From JAZQLP01 sp045629205 (lineage in GTDB: Bacteria; Bacillota; Clostridia; Oscillospirales; UBA644): a stretch of DNA of 50,999 nucleotides. A program made the position numbers and the translations under genes. Of the stretch, positions 49,197-50,999 are shown piece by piece. The stretch spans positions 1 to 50,999 of the forward strand of contig JAZQQT010000187.1 of assembly GCA_045629205.1 (NCBI GenBank), read 5' to 3'. Each line of letters starts with the position of its first letter. Positions within the stretch are counted from its first letter, which is position 1. Under the pieces are notes generated by a model. It was not told the DNA's origin. It worked only from the letters and a program-made list of their open reading frames with translations, and searched no databases.

Positions 49197-50999
49197 ATGA
49201 GGGAAACAGACAAAAAACTCGAAAAAATACTGCCGAAAGTTCAGAAGCCGGCATCATATAACGGCGGTGAATTCGGCAGCGTTTACAAAGATAAGTATTC
49301 AATAAATGTAAGAGTAGCTTTCTGCTTTCCGGACCTATATGATATCGGAATGTCAAATCTCGGTATGAAGATTCTTTATCATACCCTTAATTCGGCTGAT
49401 AATGTTTGGTGCGAAAGATGCTTTATGCCGAATATCGATATGATCGATCAGATGAAATCCGGCGGAATTCCGTTGTATGCGCTCGAAAGTAAAGACGCCC
49501 TTAAAGATTTTGATTTTATTGCTTTTTCTTTATCATATGAACTTGCTTATACCAATGTTCTGGCAATGCTCGAACTGGCAGGTCTCCCGTTAAAAGCCGA
49601 TGACCGCAGAAAAAAACGCGAAAACGGAGAAAAAATACCGATAGTAATTGCCGGCGGAATGTGCATGTGCAATCCCGGTCCGATGGAAGATTTTGTCGAT
49701 GTTTTCTCAATCGGAGAAGGGGAAGAAAATCTGCCGAAATTAATGAATCTTTATTCCGAATCTTCAAAACGATACGGCAGAATGACGCCCGAAACGGCAA
49801 ACGCATTTTTTGATGCCGCAGCCGAAGAACCCGGAACATATATTCCCTGCAGAAAACAAAATCTTCCGGTCAGGATGTCAAAAATCGAAGACTTTGAAAA
49901 CTCGCCTTTCCCAGATAAATTCGTAGTTCCTTTCACCGAGATCGTTCATGACCGCGCGATGATCGAAATAATGCGCGGATGCGTAAGAGGATGCCGTTTT
50001 TGTCAGGCGGGATTTTTATACAGACCGTTCAGGCAACGTTCACCCGAAAAGCTTACGTCACAGGCCGAGATACTATGCAAAAATACCGGATATGATGAGA
50101 TTTCCCTGACATCTCTTTCATCCGGTGATTATGAAAGAATCAATGAGCTCTGCGACGATCTGCTGAAGTTCTGTATTCCGAAATCAATAAATCTTGCGCT
50201 TCCTTCGCTCAGAATCGATAATTTTTCGGATGAACTGCTGAAAAAAGTTCAGTCTGTCCGTAAAAGCAGCCTTACCTTCGCGCCGGAAGCCGGAACTCAG
50301 AGACTGAGAGACGTTATAAACAAGAATGTTACGGAACAGGATATAATCAATACGTGTTCCATCGCCTTCAAAGGCGGAACGACATCCGTCAAACTGTATT
50401 TTATGATCGGTCTTCCGACAGAAACCGACAATGATATTATAGGCATTGCCGATACGGCTCAGAAAATCGTTGACCTGTATACCGAAATAACCGGGAGACC
50501 CGGCGGAAAAGGACTGAATATCACCATCAGTCTCGCTTCGTTCGTTCCGAAGCCGTTTACTCCATTCCAATGGGAGCCGCAGATAACACTCGAAGAAATC
50601 AGAAGAAAACAGCAGCTGCTGCTTTCTTCGATAAAATCAAAGCGAATAACACTTAACTATCACGAAGGCAAAACATCAGTCCTCGAAGGCGCTTTCGCAA
50701 GAGGTGACAGACGGATCGGAAAGGTTATCCTGCGCGCTTACGAACTCGGACAACGACTCGACGCGTGGAACGAACATTTCAGATTTGACGTCTGGCAGCA
50801 GGCTTTCGCCGACTGCGGTCTTTCGATGGAAGAATACGCATGCCGGCGCATCGGGTTTGATGACAAGCTCCCGTGGGACGTGACCGATATGGGAGTAACA
50901 AAAAAATTTCTTGTATCCGAATGTAAAAAAGCATACGAAGGGCAGACTACACCGCCTTGCAGCCAAAAGTGTTCGGGATGCGGCGTAACATCGATTTGC
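49197..50999 (+). CDS. TIGR03960-type radical SAM protein (3' end outside the window)
   Basis: At least 601 residues, starting MRETDKKLEKILPKVQKPA. Residues 30-220 resemble a B12-binding-like domain (FPDLYDIGMSNLGMKILYH, SLSYELAYTNVLAMLELAGLP, GGMCMCNPGP). The radical SAM core starts near residue 255 with CVRGCRFCQAGF (the CxxxCxxC cluster motif), followed by TSLSSGDYERI and PSLRIDNF. The Cys-rich CSQKCSGCG at the very end is typical of the family's C-terminus, so little is missing. These proteins are widespread in anaerobes and are often followed by a DUF2344 gene, rng and rplU. The reaction is unknown. Confidence 0.9.
   Translation, partial: MRETDKKLEKILPKVQKPASYNGGEFGSVYKDKYSINVRVAFCFPDLYDIGMSNLGMKILYHTLNSADNVWCERCFMPNIDMIDQMKSGGIPLYALESKDALKDFDFIAFSLSYELAYTNVLAMLELAGLPLKADDRRKKRENGEKIPIVIAGGMCMCNPGPMEDFVDVFSIGEGEENLPKLMNLYSESSKRYGRMTPETANAFFDAAAEEPGTYIPCRKQNLPVRMSKIEDFENSPFPDKFVVPFTEIVHDRAMIEIMRGCVRGCRFCQAGFLYRPFRQRSPEKLTSQAEILCKNTGYDEISLTSLSSGDYERINELCDDLLKFCIPKSINLALPSLRIDNFSDELLKKVQSVRKSSLTFAPEAGTQRLRDVINKNVTEQDIINTCSIAFKGGTTSVKLYFMIGLPTETDNDIIGIADTAQKIVDLYTEITGRPGGKGLNITISLASFVPKPFTPFQWEPQITLEEIRRKQQLLLSSIKSKRITLNYHEGKTSVLEGAFARGDRRIGKVILRAYELGQRLDAWNEHFRFDVWQQAFADCGLSMEEYACRRIGFDDKLPWDVTDMGVTKKFLVSECKKAYEGQTTPPCSQKCSGCGVTSIC

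Noticed and set aside
1..50999. tRNA, rRNA genes or CRISPR arrays
   Set aside because: No cloverleaf-like segments with CCA-proximal features, no rRNA sequence and no regularly spaced short repeats were seen.

Overview
The window looks like a chromosomal segment of an anaerobic, low-to-moderate GC Clostridia-type Firmicute (Oscillospirales/Ruminococcaceae-like, probably from a gut or rumen). This is inferred from the Firmicutes-style S10-spc-alpha ribosomal operon with a KOW protein between map and infA, four-cysteine zinc-type S14, strong GGAGG ribosome binding sites, TTGACA/TATAAT promoters, a dockerin-bearing secreted protein, FeoAB, and several carbohydrate-active proteins. The genetic code appears standard: TAG ends rpsC and the merR-type gene.

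Layout. 1-2335: end of an unknown gene, then pgk-tpiA (lower glycolysis). 2390-5640: a small lipoprotein, then a minus-strand operon encoding a membrane-anchored MerR regulator, a PstS-like binding protein and a four-helix membrane protein. 5690-11640: an AT-rich accessory island with a PadR/HAAS/secreted-protein operon, a divergent 920-residue secreted protein with a likely permuted papain-fold (NlpC/P60-like) C-terminus plus a membrane partner, and a broken second copy of that gene's 5' region joined to an IS transposase remnant. 11645-16040: a small membrane protein, a GH2 glycosidase interrupted by one in-frame TAG, and a CNNM/CorC-type (DUF21-CBS) transporter whose leader contains a short acidic ORF overlapping an intrinsic terminator. 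16060-25290: a minus-strand operon of a dockerin/lysozyme protein, a DUF362-ferredoxin protein, two tandem parallel beta-helix (GH141-like) proteins and an alkaline-phosphatase-fold protein with a LamG-like domain.

25350-41260: the complete S10-spc-alpha superoperon on the minus strand, from rpsJ to rplQ, including secY, adk, map, infA and rpoA, driven by a consensus promoter and a roughly 310-nt hairpin-rich leader. An unusually long structured gap separates rpsJ from rplC. 41296-46730: a GH110-like beta-helix protein downstream of feoA-feoB and a FeoB-associated Cys-rich protein, with a perfect palindrome as a candidate metal-regulator operator. 46770-48975: a DUF4838 lipoprotein. 49134-50999: start of a TIGR03960-type radical SAM protein, cut by the window end.

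The carbohydrate genes (GH2, GH141-like pair, GH110-like, DUF4838, dockerin protein) suggest a host- or plant-glycan degrader. The most unusual element is the leader of the CNNM gene. It has a consensus promoter, a 28-codon acidic ORF ending inside the terminator hairpin, and an 11-bp long-range inverted repeat linking codons 11-14 of the ORF to the sequence beside the transporter's Shine-Dalgarno. This geometry fits translation-coupled attenuation, possibly by Mg2+-dependent ribosome destabilisation. That mechanism is a hypothesis.
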